Positions 16,123 to 24,225 of a DNA stretch of 64,000 nucleotides are shown piece by piece (the first letter of the stretch is position 1; each line of letters starts with the position of its first letter). Under the pieces are notes generated by a model that saw only the letters and a list, made by a program, of their open reading frames with translations, ran no database searches and was not told where the DNA came from. Made by a program: the position numbers and the translations under genes. Source of the stretch: Azospirillum tabaci (lineage in GTDB: Bacteria; Pseudomonadota; Alphaproteobacteria; Azospirillales; Azospirillaceae); assembly GCF_014596085.1 (NCBI RefSeq), contig NZ_JACCJY010000005.1, positions 62,001-126,000 of the forward strand, in the 5' to 3' direction.

Positions 16123-16920
16123 ATGTTTTCAGACACGGCGCATCCTCCTTCACCGGCACGGGCCACGGCGGGCTTTCCCTGGGCAGGATACCTGCTGGGC
16201 TTCGCCCTGGGCGGTTTCTTCGACGGGATTCTGCTGCATCAGGTGCTGCAGTGGCACCATCTGCTGTCGGCCGTCGAATCCTCCGCCGTCCAGGACATCC
16301 GCGTCCAGATCCTGGCGGACGGGCTGTTCCACGCCGCGATGTACCTCGTCGCGGCGGGCGGCCTGTGGGCGCTGTGGCGGAGCCGGCGCCGCTTCGCCGA
16401 ACCGGGGGCGGACCGCCTGCTGTTCGCCAACGCGCTGATCGGGTTCGGTGTCTGGCACATCCTCGACGGCGTCCTGTCCCATTGGATTCTCGGCATCCAC
16501 CGCATCCGCATGGACTCGGCGAACCCGCTGCTCTGGGACCTGCTGTGGTTCGCCGTCTTCGGCGTCGTCGTCGTCGTGGCGGGCTGGCGGTTGCGTCGCA
16601 GTGGGGGAACGGGTGACGGTGGCCGCACCGCACCGGTCGTCCTGACGCTGGCGGTCCTGATCGCCGGGCCGGTCGCCGCCCTGCCGCCGCCGGGCGTGAC
16701 CACCGTGATGGTGCTGTTCAAGCCTGGAACGACGGCGCCGGACGTGTTCGCCGCCGTGGCCGCGGTGGACGGCCGGACGGTGTGGCAGGACCCCTCCGGT
16801 CAGCTCTGGGCGATCGACCTCGGCGAGGAGGGGAATCCGACGGCGCTCTACCGGCACGGCGCCTTGCTGGTCAGCAACACGCTGCTGCCGACCGGCTGTC
16901 TCGACTGGTTTCGGACCTGA
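16123..16920 (+). CDS. DUF2243 membrane protein with an extra C-terminal domain
   Basis: The first 160 residues match the DUF2243 pattern: GYLLGFALGGFFDGILLHQVLQ with WHHLL, then ADGLFHAAMYLVAAGGLWALWR, FGVWHILDGVLSHWILGIHRIR, and WDLLWFAVFGVVVVVAGW. These are four membrane helices with conserved histidines that could bind metal or haem. Residues 180-200 form a fifth hydrophobic segment ending in ALPPPG, followed by a roughly 65-residue soluble tail (VTTVMVLFKPGTTAPDVFAAV onward). DUF2243 proteins are normally shorter, so this looks like a fusion. Function is unknown. Confidence 0.75.
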   Translation: MFSDTAHPPSPARATAGFPWAGYLLGFALGGFFDGILLHQVLQWHHLLSAVESSAVQDIRVQILADGLFHAAMYLVAAGGLWALWRSRRRFAEPGADRLLFANALIGFGVWHILDGVLSHWILGIHRIRMDSANPLLWDLLWFAVFGVVVVVAGWRLRRSGGTGDGGRTAPVVLTLAVLIAGPVAALPPPGVTTVMVLFKPGTTAPDVFAAVAAVDGRTVWQDPSGQLWAIDLGEEGNPTALYRHGALLVSNTLLPTGCLDWFRT

Positions 16921-16935
16921 CGGCCAGCTCCGCGG

Positions 16936-18462
16936 TCACGCCACGCCAAGGCGGCACAGGATCGGCAGCCGCTGACGGGTGAAGCGGTCGAACCGGACAC
17001 GCAGTTCCGCCACATTCGCCTCCTCCCCGTCGAGCCGCGCGCCGTCGCGGGACAGGGCGAAACCATCCGCCGACAGCGCTTCCCAGGCGGTCGCCGCCGG
17101 GTCGGCGCCGGTGCGTTGCGCCAACAGAAACAGCGCCTCCAGCCGCGACAGGGCGACACCGGAGCCGAGGACGGGCGACGCCAGCGTGTCCAACGTGTCG
17201 TCGCGGCGGTTGCGCTCCAGGATGGCGGCGTTGAAGCGGTCGGTCTGGAGCGCGCGTGCCGCCTGACCGGCCTCGGGCAGGGCGGGCGCCGCCAGCGCCA
17301 AGCTGGTCAGGATCATCAGCGCGCGCAGCACGGCCTCCTCGCCATGGCGGGCCAAGGCGGGCAGGGCGGACAACTCGGCCAGCGTCGGCGTGCCGGCGGC
17401 CAGCGCCTCGGCGAGCGGGCCGTGCAGGTCCTGGGGCAGGGGCACGCGCCCGACCGGGGCCAGAACCACCTCCGGCAGATCGTCGGGCGACACCAGAAGG
17501 GCAAAGCGGGTGGCGCGCAGCCGGTCCCGCCGCTCCGCCGCGGTCAGCCGCTCCGCCCCCTTCACGAACAGGTCGCGGCGGAAGGCGCGGTTGGTCAGCA
17601 GGTCGCGCAAGGTCTCGCGGTAGGCGGGGTCGCGCGCCTCGGCCAGCAGGGGCAGGGCGTCCGGCGGCAGGGACAGCTCGTCCATCTGCTCCATCGGGAC
17701 GGCGGGGCCGGCGAAGTCCAGCTTGGCCGCGGCAAGTTCCCGCGCCACGTCGGCGTGGTAGAAGGCGGTCCAGTCGCGGTTCAGATACTCGTGGGCGATG
17801 TAGTTGGGCGACTTGCGCTTCAGCGAATCCAGCCGCGCCGGCACCGCGTCAGCCTGGGCGAACCAGCCGGCGTTGAGGGCGGTCAGGCGGCTGGCGAAGG
17901 CCAGGGATTCCTCGATCCGTGCCGGCAGCGGGCCGGTGCGGTCGGCGCAATGCTCGACCAGGACACGGCGCAGCGGCATGTAGGCGAGCGTGCCGGGCAG
18001 GGCGTTGTAGCTGACGAAGACCAGCCCGCCGGGCTTCAGCCGCCGCTTCAGCAGATCCACAAGGATGGCCCGGTTCTCCGCGCTGACCCAGGACCAGACG
18101 CCGTGCAGCGTCACGACGTCCAGGTCCTTGGACCCGCCTTGCGCGTACTCGGCGAAGCTCTCTTCCAGGAAGGCGGCGTTGCCCAGCCCGGCCTCGGCGG
18201 CGAGGCGCTGGGCACCGGCGATGTGGCTGGGATTGAAGTCCACCGCCTCGAACAGGGCGTCGGGATGGCAGCCCGCCAGGACGGCGCTGCTCACGCCATG
18301 GCCGCAGCCGACTTCCGCGCAGGTGAAGGACCCGGCGAGGTCCATCGGGGACCGCCAGCCGCGCAGGGTCAGCGCGAAGGACAGCAGCGCCGGCGACAGC
18401 TCCCGATAGAAGGCGTGGATGTAGCCGATCCCGTCCACATAACCCTCGGTCCAGCCCTGCAT
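16936..18462 (-). CDS. SAM-dependent methyltransferase with methyltransferase regulatory domain
   Basis: This 508-residue protein starts MQGWTEGYVDGIGYIHAFYRELSP. It has a class I SAM-binding core with motif I FTCAEVGCGHGVSS, the acidic end of strand 2 (EAVDFNPSHI), and VVTLHGVWSWVSAENR. A helical methyltransferase regulatory domain follows (about residues 215-300), then a variable C-terminal region. This architecture occurs in protein or glycan methyltransferases near surface-polysaccharide and cell-envelope genes; no target can be named here. The ATG at 18462 is preferred, since AAGGGG is spaced 9 nt upstream; ATG 18483 lacks a Shine-Dalgarno. Confidence 0.8.
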   Translation of the reverse strand: MQGWTEGYVDGIGYIHAFYRELSPALLSFALTLRGWRSPMDLAGSFTCAEVGCGHGVSSAVLAGCHPDALFEAVDFNPSHIAGAQRLAAEAGLGNAAFLEESFAEYAQGGSKDLDVVTLHGVWSWVSAENRAILVDLLKRRLKPGGLVFVSYNALPGTLAYMPLRRVLVEHCADRTGPLPARIEESLAFASRLTALNAGWFAQADAVPARLDSLKRKSPNYIAHEYLNRDWTAFYHADVARELAAAKLDFAGPAVPMEQMDELSLPPDALPLLAEARDPAYRETLRDLLTNRAFRRDLFVKGAERLTAAERRDRLRATRFALLVSPDDLPEVVLAPVGRVPLPQDLHGPLAEALAAGTPTLAELSALPALARHGEEAVLRALMILTSLALAAPALPEAGQAARALQTDRFNAAILERNRRDDTLDTLASPVLGSGVALSRLEALFLLAQRTGADPAATAWEALSADGFALSRDGARLDGEEANVAELRVRFDRFTRQRLPILCRLGVA

Positions 18463-18613
18463 GATCCCCAACCCCTTCGTCATCCGCTGGGAAAGGGTGA
18501 TAGCGCCGGGCTTGGCAGGCTGTCAAAGAAGGCCGCCAAAGAAGGCGGGTATAAGGGTGAATGCGAAGCCGGAACGAGCCCTGCAAAAAAATTCGATCCT
18601 ATCCATTTTGGTA

Positions 18614-18642
18614 TCGACAAGCCCCGGACCCTTCGTTATAAA
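18614..18642 (+). promoter_or_regulatory. Sigma-70 promoter of the tRNA-Lys pair
   Basis: TCGACA (18614-18619), 17 bp, TATAAA (18637-18642). Each box differs from consensus by one base. Transcription would begin near 18649, about 110 nt before the first tRNA, and read both tRNAs to the terminator at 19014-19047. Confidence 0.6.
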
Positions 18643-18756
18643 CCGCGCCACACCGGCCGGGACGACGGCTTGGCCGGACAGGAACCCTAGTCGATACGGT
18701 CAGGCACCCCCTGACACAGAGACGAGGCTCCGGTGCCGGTGTGAATGGAACGTGAT

Positions 18757-18832
<76 letters not shown>

Positions 18833-18908
18833 TCACTTTCCAGACCGAAAGGGATCCTTTCCAAGGCCCCTTTCACGCCGCCGAGCATTTCGATGCCCGG
18901 ATGGGAAT

Positions 18909-18984
<76 letters not shown>

Positions 18985-19013
18985 TTCCCCCAAACGGCAC
19001 GACAGCGACGCAC

Positions 19014-19047
19014 ACAAAAAGGGCTGCCCTCGGGCGGCCCTTTGTGC
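19014..19047 (+). terminator. Terminator after the tRNA-Lys pair
   Basis: GGGCTGCC (19021-19028) pairs with GGCGGCCC (19033-19040) with one wobble, flanked by AAAAA and TTTGTG. It also lies just below the MaoC gene of the other strand and could serve both. Confidence 0.85.
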
Positions 19048-19069
19048 GTTTGGGGCTTCGCTCGCGCGA

Positions 19070-19525
19070 TCACGCCGGAGCGGCGCCGGGGCGGCGGGGG
19101 ACGAGTAGGTTCGCGGTCATCTGCTGCACGGTCTCGCCATCCTGGTTGAGGGTGGTGGTGCGCACGCGGGCGATGCCGCGGTCGGGGCGCTTGGCCGACA
19201 CGCGGACCTCCAGGATCTCGCTTTCGATGCGCAGCACGTCGCCGGGGCGGGTGGGCTTGGGCCAGCGGATGTCCTCCACCCCCATCCCGACGAAGCCGTC
19301 GGCCAGGGCGCCGTCTCCCGTGACGATCATCCGCATGGTCAGACCGGCGGTGTGCCAGCCGCTGGCTGCCAGCCCGCCGAAGACGCTGTCCCGCGCCGCC
19401 TCGGGATCGAGGTGGAAGGGCTGCGGGTCGAACTGCCGCGCGAAGGCGACGATGTCCTCCTCCGTCACGGTCACCGGGCCGCCGGTGAAGCGGTCGCCGG
19501 GGCTGAGGTCGTCGAGATAGCGCAT
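19070..19525 (-). CDS. MaoC-like hotdog-fold dehydratase
   Basis: This 151-residue single-hotdog protein has the MaoC/R-hydratase layout: MRYLDDLSPGDRF, then the hydratase-like helix segment DIVAFARQFDPQPFHLDPEAARDSVFGGLAASGWHTAGL with the catalytic-type Asp and His, and RWPKPTRPGDVLRIESEI. Relatives hydrate enoyl-CoA or related thioesters. No fatty-acid genes adjoin it, so the substrate is open. It is transcribed toward the tRNA-Lys genes and away from sciP's terminator. Confidence 0.88.
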   Translation of the reverse strand: MRYLDDLSPGDRFTGGPVTVTEEDIVAFARQFDPQPFHLDPEAARDSVFGGLAASGWHTAGLTMRMIVTGDGALADGFVGMGVEDIRWPKPTRPGDVLRIESEILEVRVSAKRPDRGIARVRTTTLNQDGETVQQMTANLLVPRRPGAAPA

Positions 19526-19689
19526 TGGCTGGTGGACTCCCGTGGCTGGTTGCCCCGTCGCTTTGCGTTAACCTTCGAAGGGCAGGAACGAAAGCGATAC
19601 CTGCCACGTAAAAATTGCAAAGCAGCCGGGACGCAAAATGTCGGGACGGAAAACGCCCCTACACAATGCTCCGAGACATGAATTGCGCC

Positions 19690-19729
19690 GAGACACAAAA
19701 CAACGACGCCGCAGGGCGGGCCTGCGGCG
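19690..19729 (-). terminator. Terminator of sciP
   Basis: CGCCGCAGG (19707-19715) pairs with CCTGCGGCG (19721-19729). On the minus strand the hairpin is followed by a T-rich stretch (GTCGTTGTTTTGTG). It lies about 30 bp below the sciP stop. Confidence 0.8.
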
Positions 19730-19759
19730 GTCTGGTCCGGTCGGACGGTTGAGAGTCGC

Positions 19760-20104
19760 TTATTCGGCGGCGGTGCTGGCCATGCGGCCGCGCACGGACG
19801 GCGGCGGCTGGTTCCCACGATAATCCTGCAGCCGCGTGGCGCGCAGGCCCCGCATGCCGTGGCTGTCGATCAGCCTCTGCCAGGACAGGAACTCCTCCAC
19901 GGACAGGGTGTAGCGGCGGCACGCTTCCTCAAGGCTGATCAGCCCCGAACGCACGCCGGCCACAACCTCCGCCTTGCGCCGCATGACCCAGCGCTTGGTA
20001 TCAGGAGGGGGAAGATCATTTTCTGTCATCGGCCGTCCTGCTGGACCGATGACCGACGCTCCACTGGAGCCATCGTCGCTCATTTCAAGCTCGCGAGATG
20101 ACAT
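19760..20104 (-). CDS. sciP: SciP, small inhibitor of CtrA (DUF1153)
   Basis: This 114-residue protein belongs to DUF1153. In Caulobacter SciP binds CtrA and blocks its activation of flagellar and cell-cycle promoters in G1. The conserved core is near-diagnostic: LPPPDTKRWVMRRKAEVVAG, GLISLEEACRRY, and the segment LSVEEFLSWQRLIDSHGMRGLRATRLQDYR, a helix-turn-helix-like bundle. The ATG at 20104 has GGAG 9 nt upstream; an in-frame ATG at 20122 would add six residues. The C-terminal tail after residue 100 is longer than in Caulobacter. CtrA-like half-sites lie upstream, consistent with feedback. Confidence 0.9.
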   Translation of the reverse strand: MSSRELEMSDDGSSGASVIGPAGRPMTENDLPPPDTKRWVMRRKAEVVAGVRSGLISLEEACRRYTLSVEEFLSWQRLIDSHGMRGLRATRLQDYRGNQPPPSVRGRMASTAAE

Positions 20105-20167
20105 GCGCGGACGCTCCACCATCAGCAGTGTATTCCACGATTTGGTGGTAACCTACCCCTTCTCCGC

Positions 20168-20193
20168 TTAACAAAAGCCTAAACGATAGGGTT
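20168..20193. promoter_or_regulatory. CtrA-like site and TTAAC/TAGGGTT motif upstream of sciP
   Basis: TTAA (20168-20171), 7 bp, then CTAA (20179-20182): one mismatch from the CtrA pattern TTAA-N7-TTAA. TAGGGTTAA follows at 20187-20195. It lies 65-90 bp upstream of the sciP start. In Caulobacter sciP is CtrA-activated, so the match is meaningful but not proof. Confidence 0.5.
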
Positions 20194-20297
20194 AATGTTT
20201 TAAGCATAAAAGGCATGGCGCATAGACCCATCCGGACCCATGCCCATGCCTTTTTCCATGCGTTTGGACGACGCCTATGAGGGGGAGGGCGAGGCCC

Positions 20298-21026
20298 TCA
20301 ATACACCTTGGTGAGCTTGGACAGTGGAACCTCGACACTGCCCACGGAAACCACCGTTTCACCGTCCTTGTTGGACCCGATGCCGTTGACCGTGCCGAAG
20401 GTGTAGGGGGTCGCCTTGATGATGTCGTCCTTCTTCTCCGACACCGGGGCGATGTTCAGGCGGTACTGGCCCGGCTGAACGGCGTTGCCGCTGTCGTCCT
20501 TGAAGTCCCAGTTCACGACATGCTTGGTGCCGGCGGCGGTTTCGCCGGTCATCGACCGGACGACGCGGTTCTTGCTGTCCAGGATGTCCACGCGCACCGA
20601 CTTGGCCGACTTTTCCAACTCGTAGGCCAGCGGGGCCGCCGTCATGCCCTGGGTGTAGTCGAAGCTGTCGCCCTCGAAGGTGACCGTGCGGCCCAGATAG
20701 GCGAGATTGGTCGAGTTGGTCGAGGCGTTCTGCAGCTTCAGCAGCTTGTCCAGGCGGCTGTTGGTCCCGATGTTCTGCTCCACGTTGGCGAAGTCGACCA
20801 ACTGCTTGGTCATGTCGTTCGTGTCCATGGGCTTCAGCGGGTCCTGGTTCTGCATCTGCGTGGTCAGCAGCTTCAGGAAATGCTCGAAGTTGTCGCCCAG
20901 CCCCTTCACCGCGGTGTCGAGCTTCTGCTCGTCGGCGCTCTTGGTGGTCTTGGTGGTGGTGTCCGTCTTCGTCTTGGTCTGGTTCAGGTTCCAGCTGCTG
21001 CCGTAGTCGGTGTTGGTGGTGGCCAT
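20298..21026 (-). CDS. flgD: Flagellar hook assembly scaffold FlgD
   Basis: FlgD caps the growing hook and is needed for polymerisation of FlgE subunits. This 242-residue protein has the FlgD N-terminal motif NFEHFLKLLTTQMQNQDPLKPMDTNDMTKQLVDFANVEQNI (residues 46-87). Further on are GRTVTFEGD and the C-terminal fibronectin/tudor-like part with VRVDILDSKNRVVR and NWDFKDDSGNAVQPGQYRLNI. A Thr/Lys-rich low-complexity stretch precedes the core. It is 40 bp downstream of fliK on the same strand, so the two form one unit. Confidence 0.96.
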   Translation of the reverse strand: MATTNTDYGSSWNLNQTKTKTDTTTKTTKSADEQKLDTAVKGLGDNFEHFLKLLTTQMQNQDPLKPMDTNDMTKQLVDFANVEQNIGTNSRLDKLLKLQNASTNSTNLAYLGRTVTFEGDSFDYTQGMTAAPLAYELEKSAKSVRVDILDSKNRVVRSMTGETAAGTKHVVNWDFKDDSGNAVQPGQYRLNIAPVSEKKDDIIKATPYTFGTVNGIGSNKDGETVVSVGSVEVPLSKLTKVY

Positions 21027-21066
21027 GGTCGTGGTCCTTCGCTGGAATGGCTGCGGCTGGTCTGAA

Positions 21067-23082
21067 TCAGGCCTGGATGTCGACGCGGCCCGGGGCCAGC
21101 GTCAGGGTGTAGGCGGCCTGCGCATCCTCCACCTCACCCGAGCCACCGCCGAAGCCGCGACCCCGCCGGCCCGAGCCGCCCTGCCGTCCCGAATCCTGGA
21201 ACGACTGGCCGCCTTCGCCGCGCAGGCTGAAGTTGAGGCTGTTGCTGTCCGCCTTCAGTCCAGCGTCCTGCAAGGCGCGTTCCAGATTGCGGCTGTCGCG
21301 CTGCAGCAGTTCGAGGGTCTGGGCCTTTTCCACGGCGACCGACGCGGTGACCCGCCCGTCCTGGCCGATTTCCAGCTTGATGTCGATGCGGCCCAACTCG
21401 GCGGGGCGCAGATTGATGGTGAACTGGTCGTTGCCGTCCGACACGTTCTTGCGGATGTGGACGGCCACCTGATCCTGCACGCCCATCGGCAGACCGGCGG
21501 ATCCGCGGGACGGACGAAGCTGGGCGGTGGTCAGCCCCGCCTCCACGCCGCCCGTCGTGTGCACGCCCTCGACCCCGGCGAAAACCGGGTGCGTGGGGGT
21601 GGTGGGGTGGGCGGCGCTGTCGGTCGGCGGGGGAGCGTCCGTGGCTGCGGCCGCAGCGGCAGCGGTCAGGAACGCGCTTTGCCCGGCAGGCTTTGCCGGG
21701 TCGGCAACCGGTGCCTGGGGCGCCGGAGGCTGCGTCAAGGCGGCGTTGCCGTTCGGGTCCTGGTTGCCGCGATTGCCGGCGTTGGCTCCGGCATCGCCGT
21801 CCGCCCCGGTCCGGTTCGCGCCCTTGGCCTTGGCCGCGGCGAGATCGGTCAGGGATTGCGGCAGCGGCGCGCTGTCGTCGTTCGGCAGGTCGGCGATGGG
21901 AAGGGCGCCGGAGGACAGCGCGTCGGCGGCTTTTGCTGGCTTGTCCTTGGCGGCGGCGTCCTTGGCCTCGGTGTGGGACGCGAAGATTTCGGTCTGCGAG
22001 CCGTCCGCCGGCACGGCGTCCGCCATCGTCGGAAGCGCTTCCGCGACCGGCTTGGCCGCGGCTGCGGCTTTCACGGACTCGTCGGAGGCGACCTTGGCCT
22101 TGCCATCCTGATGGGGAGCGCCGACGGTCGCCAGGGCGGCCAATGCGGCTTCGGCGGCGTCAACCGCCGAAGGGGCCTTGTCGCCGTCCGGCATCGGGGG
22201 GACGGACGGCGTGGCCTCGACGGGAGCCGCCGCCTCGATCGCACCGTCTTCCGTCGTCTTGTCGGCCTCTTCGGCATCCGGCGTGCCGATGGCCACCGGG
22301 GCGACGGCCAGCGACAGGGCGGCCTCCATGTCGGTCAAGGTGGTGGATTGGTCGGCGGTGACCAGCTCCACGGTGGTCTCGGTCACCGTGACGGTCAGAT
22401 CGAGGATCACCGCCTCGCCGTTCCCGTCCTCCGCGGCCTGATTGCCGGCATCGTCCTGCGCGGTGCCATCGCCCATCGCGCCGCCGGTTTCGTCCGGCGG
22501 AACCTCTTCCGTCGTGCCGGCCGGGGCGGCATCGGTGGGCGCCGGCTTGGCGGCGGCGTCTTCCTGCACCGCCTTGGCGCTGGCGGCCTTCGCGTCCTTG
22601 GCCGCAGCGTGGCTCGCAGCGGCTTCCTCCCGCCGTTCGGTGCGCGTCGCGTGGGCGGAGTCGCCGGCCTTCGCCGCGTCGGACGCGCGGGCGTCCTTGC
22701 GTTCGGCGGTGCGCTGGGCAGCGGCCTGGGCAGTGGCCTGGGAGGTGGATTCAGCGGACTGCCGCGGCTTTGCCGGTTCCGCGCGGATGGGTTCGGGGCG
22801 CGATGGCGGGCTGCGCTCCGCGGCCTTGCGGTCGGCGGCCCGGTTGGCGGCGGCCCGATCTGCAGCAGCTTGATCGGCGGCGCCCGCCGCGGCGTTGCGC
22901 CGTTCCTGGGCCGCGGCTTCCGCCTGGGCCTGATCGCGCTTGCGGGTGGCGGCCTCGCTGATCAGCCGGTCCATCATGGAGGCGAACTTGTCGCTTCGCG
23001 GAGCCGTGTTCTGGCTGGAGGAGGTCTGGCCCCTGACCAGGCTTTCGAACGCGGAGGGCGCGATGTTCGTTTGGATGGCCAT
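21067..23082 (-). CDS. fliK: Flagellar hook-length control protein FliK
   Basis: FliK is the secreted molecular ruler that measures the hook and triggers the FlhB substrate switch. This 671-residue protein has a long Ala/Asp/Lys-rich, low-complexity ruler region (residues 1-520). The conserved Flg_hook C-terminal domain contains FTINLRPAELGRIDIKLEI and VEKAQTLELLQRDSRNLERALQDAG. The ATG at 23082 is chosen because a sigma-54-type promoter ends about 40 bp upstream. The next gene is flgD. The length is large for FliK, and the extra mass lies in the repetitive ruler. Confidence 0.93.
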   Translation of the reverse strand: MAIQTNIAPSAFESLVRGQTSSSQNTAPRSDKFASMMDRLISEAATRKRDQAQAEAAAQERRNAAAGAADQAAADRAAANRAADRKAAERSPPSRPEPIRAEPAKPRQSAESTSQATAQAAAQRTAERKDARASDAAKAGDSAHATRTERREEAAASHAAAKDAKAASAKAVQEDAAAKPAPTDAAPAGTTEEVPPDETGGAMGDGTAQDDAGNQAAEDGNGEAVILDLTVTVTETTVELVTADQSTTLTDMEAALSLAVAPVAIGTPDAEEADKTTEDGAIEAAAPVEATPSVPPMPDGDKAPSAVDAAEAALAALATVGAPHQDGKAKVASDESVKAAAAAKPVAEALPTMADAVPADGSQTEIFASHTEAKDAAAKDKPAKAADALSSGALPIADLPNDDSAPLPQSLTDLAAAKAKGANRTGADGDAGANAGNRGNQDPNGNAALTQPPAPQAPVADPAKPAGQSAFLTAAAAAAATDAPPPTDSAAHPTTPTHPVFAGVEGVHTTGGVEAGLTTAQLRPSRGSAGLPMGVQDQVAVHIRKNVSDGNDQFTINLRPAELGRIDIKLEIGQDGRVTASVAVEKAQTLELLQRDSRNLERALQDAGLKADSNSLNFSLRGEGGQSFQDSGRQGGSGRRGRGFGGGSGEVEDAQAAYTLTLAPGRVDIQA

Positions 23083-23123
23083 GGAAAGGAATCCCCGAAG
23101 CGGACAGGTGCACCCCATCCAGA

Positions 23124-23139
23124 AGCAACTAACGGGCCA
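23124..23139 (-). promoter_or_regulatory. Sigma-54 promoter of fliK-flgD
   Basis: On the minus strand the sequence is TGGCCCG-TTAG-TTGCT (23139 to 23124). The sigma-54 consensus is TGGCACG-N4-TTGCW, so there is one mismatch, and the invariant GG and GC are spaced correctly. The expected start near 23113 gives a short leader to fliK at 23082. Confidence 0.75.
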
Positions 23140-23251
23140 GTTTCAGGCCGGCGCCGACGCGCCCCCCTGTGATCGCGTGCCCGGCAGTTCCGGCCGCCGG
23201 GCGGCAAATTCCGCCGGGTGCCCGGCGCTTCTTGCCGGACCCGGCAACGCC

Positions 23252-23279
23252 GAAGGGCCGCCCGGTCGGACGGCCCTTG
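23252..23279 (-). terminator. Terminator after flgN
   Basis: AAGGGCCG (23253-23260) pairs with CGGCCCTT (23271-23278). It lies about 30 bp below the flgN stop. The T-run on the minus strand is only a few bases long. Confidence 0.6.
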
Positions 23280-23309
23280 CTGCGGATCTCGGTGAAGCCT
23301 GGGGAAGCG

Positions 23310-23825
23310 TCAGAGCCGGGTGTTCAGGGTGGCGGAGGTGGACGGCCCGTGGCTTGGCGTGACGTAGGTCGCGCGGGGCGGAACCGGGGCGGTGCCGTAG
23401 GCGGGGGTGGTGGTCTGCCGGGCGCGGTTGATGGCGCCGACCACGGTGTCCACCAGGATCTTCTGCGCCGCGCTGTTCCGGCGGAGCGCGTCGGCGTTGG
23501 CGGCGGACGCCTCGTACAGGCCGCGCGTCGCCTCGCGCAGCTGGGCCTTGGCCTCATCGGGCAGGCTGGCCATGCCTTCGCGGTCGACGCGGAGCAGGCG
23601 CGACACCTCCTCGTAGACCAGCATCATCGGCTGCTTCTCGCGCCCCAGCCGGGCCAGCTCGGCGCTGGTGCAGTGACGCATCACCGCTTCGGTCTCGCGC
23701 GCCAGATGCGCGCTCAGCCGGTTCATCAGCTCGACCAGGGCGACGGCGCGCTCCTCCGCGTTCTTGGGCAGGTTGGTGGCGGGAGCCTTGGACGGCTGCG
23801 GGAAACGGACGTCGACCTTATCCAT
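23310..23825 (-). CDS. flgN: FlgN-like flagellar chaperone
   Basis: This 171-residue helical protein has a FlgN-type region (residues 22-125): RAVALVELMNRLSAHLARETEAV, the section EKQPMMLVYEEVSRLLRVDREGM and LREATRGLYEASAANADALR. FlgN chaperones the hook-filament junction proteins FlgK and FlgL before export. The last 40 residues are Pro/Thr-rich and disordered. It overlaps flgJ by 8 bp in a flgI-flgJ-flgN unit. Primary sequence similarity in this family is low, so part of the assignment rests on position. Confidence 0.7.
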   Translation of the reverse strand: MDKVDVRFPQPSKAPATNLPKNAEERAVALVELMNRLSAHLARETEAVMRHCTSAELARLGREKQPMMLVYEEVSRLLRVDREGMASLPDEAKAQLREATRGLYEASAANADALRRNSAAQKILVDTVVGAINRARQTTTPAYGTAPVPPRATYVTPSHGPSTSATLNTRL

Positions 23826-24225
23826 GATTGCCCTCCTGTGCGCGCAGAAGTTCGCGGTAAACCTGATCGGCGATGCCGAACCCGCCGCTGCGGGACACCT
23901 GCTTGCCGTATTCGTTGGTCAGCATGGAGCGGAACATCTCCTCGGCATGGCCGCCGCCGAAGGTCTGGTCCACTTCGATCCCGTCGAACATGTGGCCCAG
24001 CATCTGGGAGACGAAGACGCTCTCGAACTCGTTCGCGGATTGGCGGATCTTGGCGCGGACCGCCGGGTCCACCTTGCTTTCCGCGCTTTTGGGATCGGCC
24101 AGATCGGTCCGCACCGCCGCCCGGAAGCTCGCCTGCGCACTGGATTGGGCGTTGCTCTGGGCGCGCTCGGCGGCCGCGGGCAGGCGCGGAGGCGGAAGGC
24201 CGGGAAGGGAAAGCGTCGTATCCAT
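23818..24225 (-). CDS. flgJ: Rod-binding protein, FlgJ N-terminal type
   Basis: This 135-residue protein carries only the rod-binding half of FlgJ: RQSANEFESVFVSQMLGHMFDGI and FGGGHAEEMFRSMLTNEYGKQVSRSGGFGIADQVYRELL. The muramidase domain of enteric FlgJ is absent, as is usual in Alphaproteobacteria, where a separate lytic enzyme opens the peptidoglycan. It caps rod assembly in the periplasm. Its start overlaps the flgI stop by one base and its end overlaps flgN. Confidence 0.92.
   Translation of the reverse strand: MDTTLSLPGLPPPRLPAAAERAQSNAQSSAQASFRAAVRTDLADPKSAESKVDPAVRAKIRQSANEFESVFVSQMLGHMFDGIEVDQTFGGGHAEEMFRSMLTNEYGKQVSRSGGFGIADQVYRELLRAQEGNHG

Noticed and set aside
19580..19612. General stress (EcfG) promoter GGAAC-N17-CGTA
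   Set aside because: It has one mismatch in the -10 and no gene downstream on that strand.
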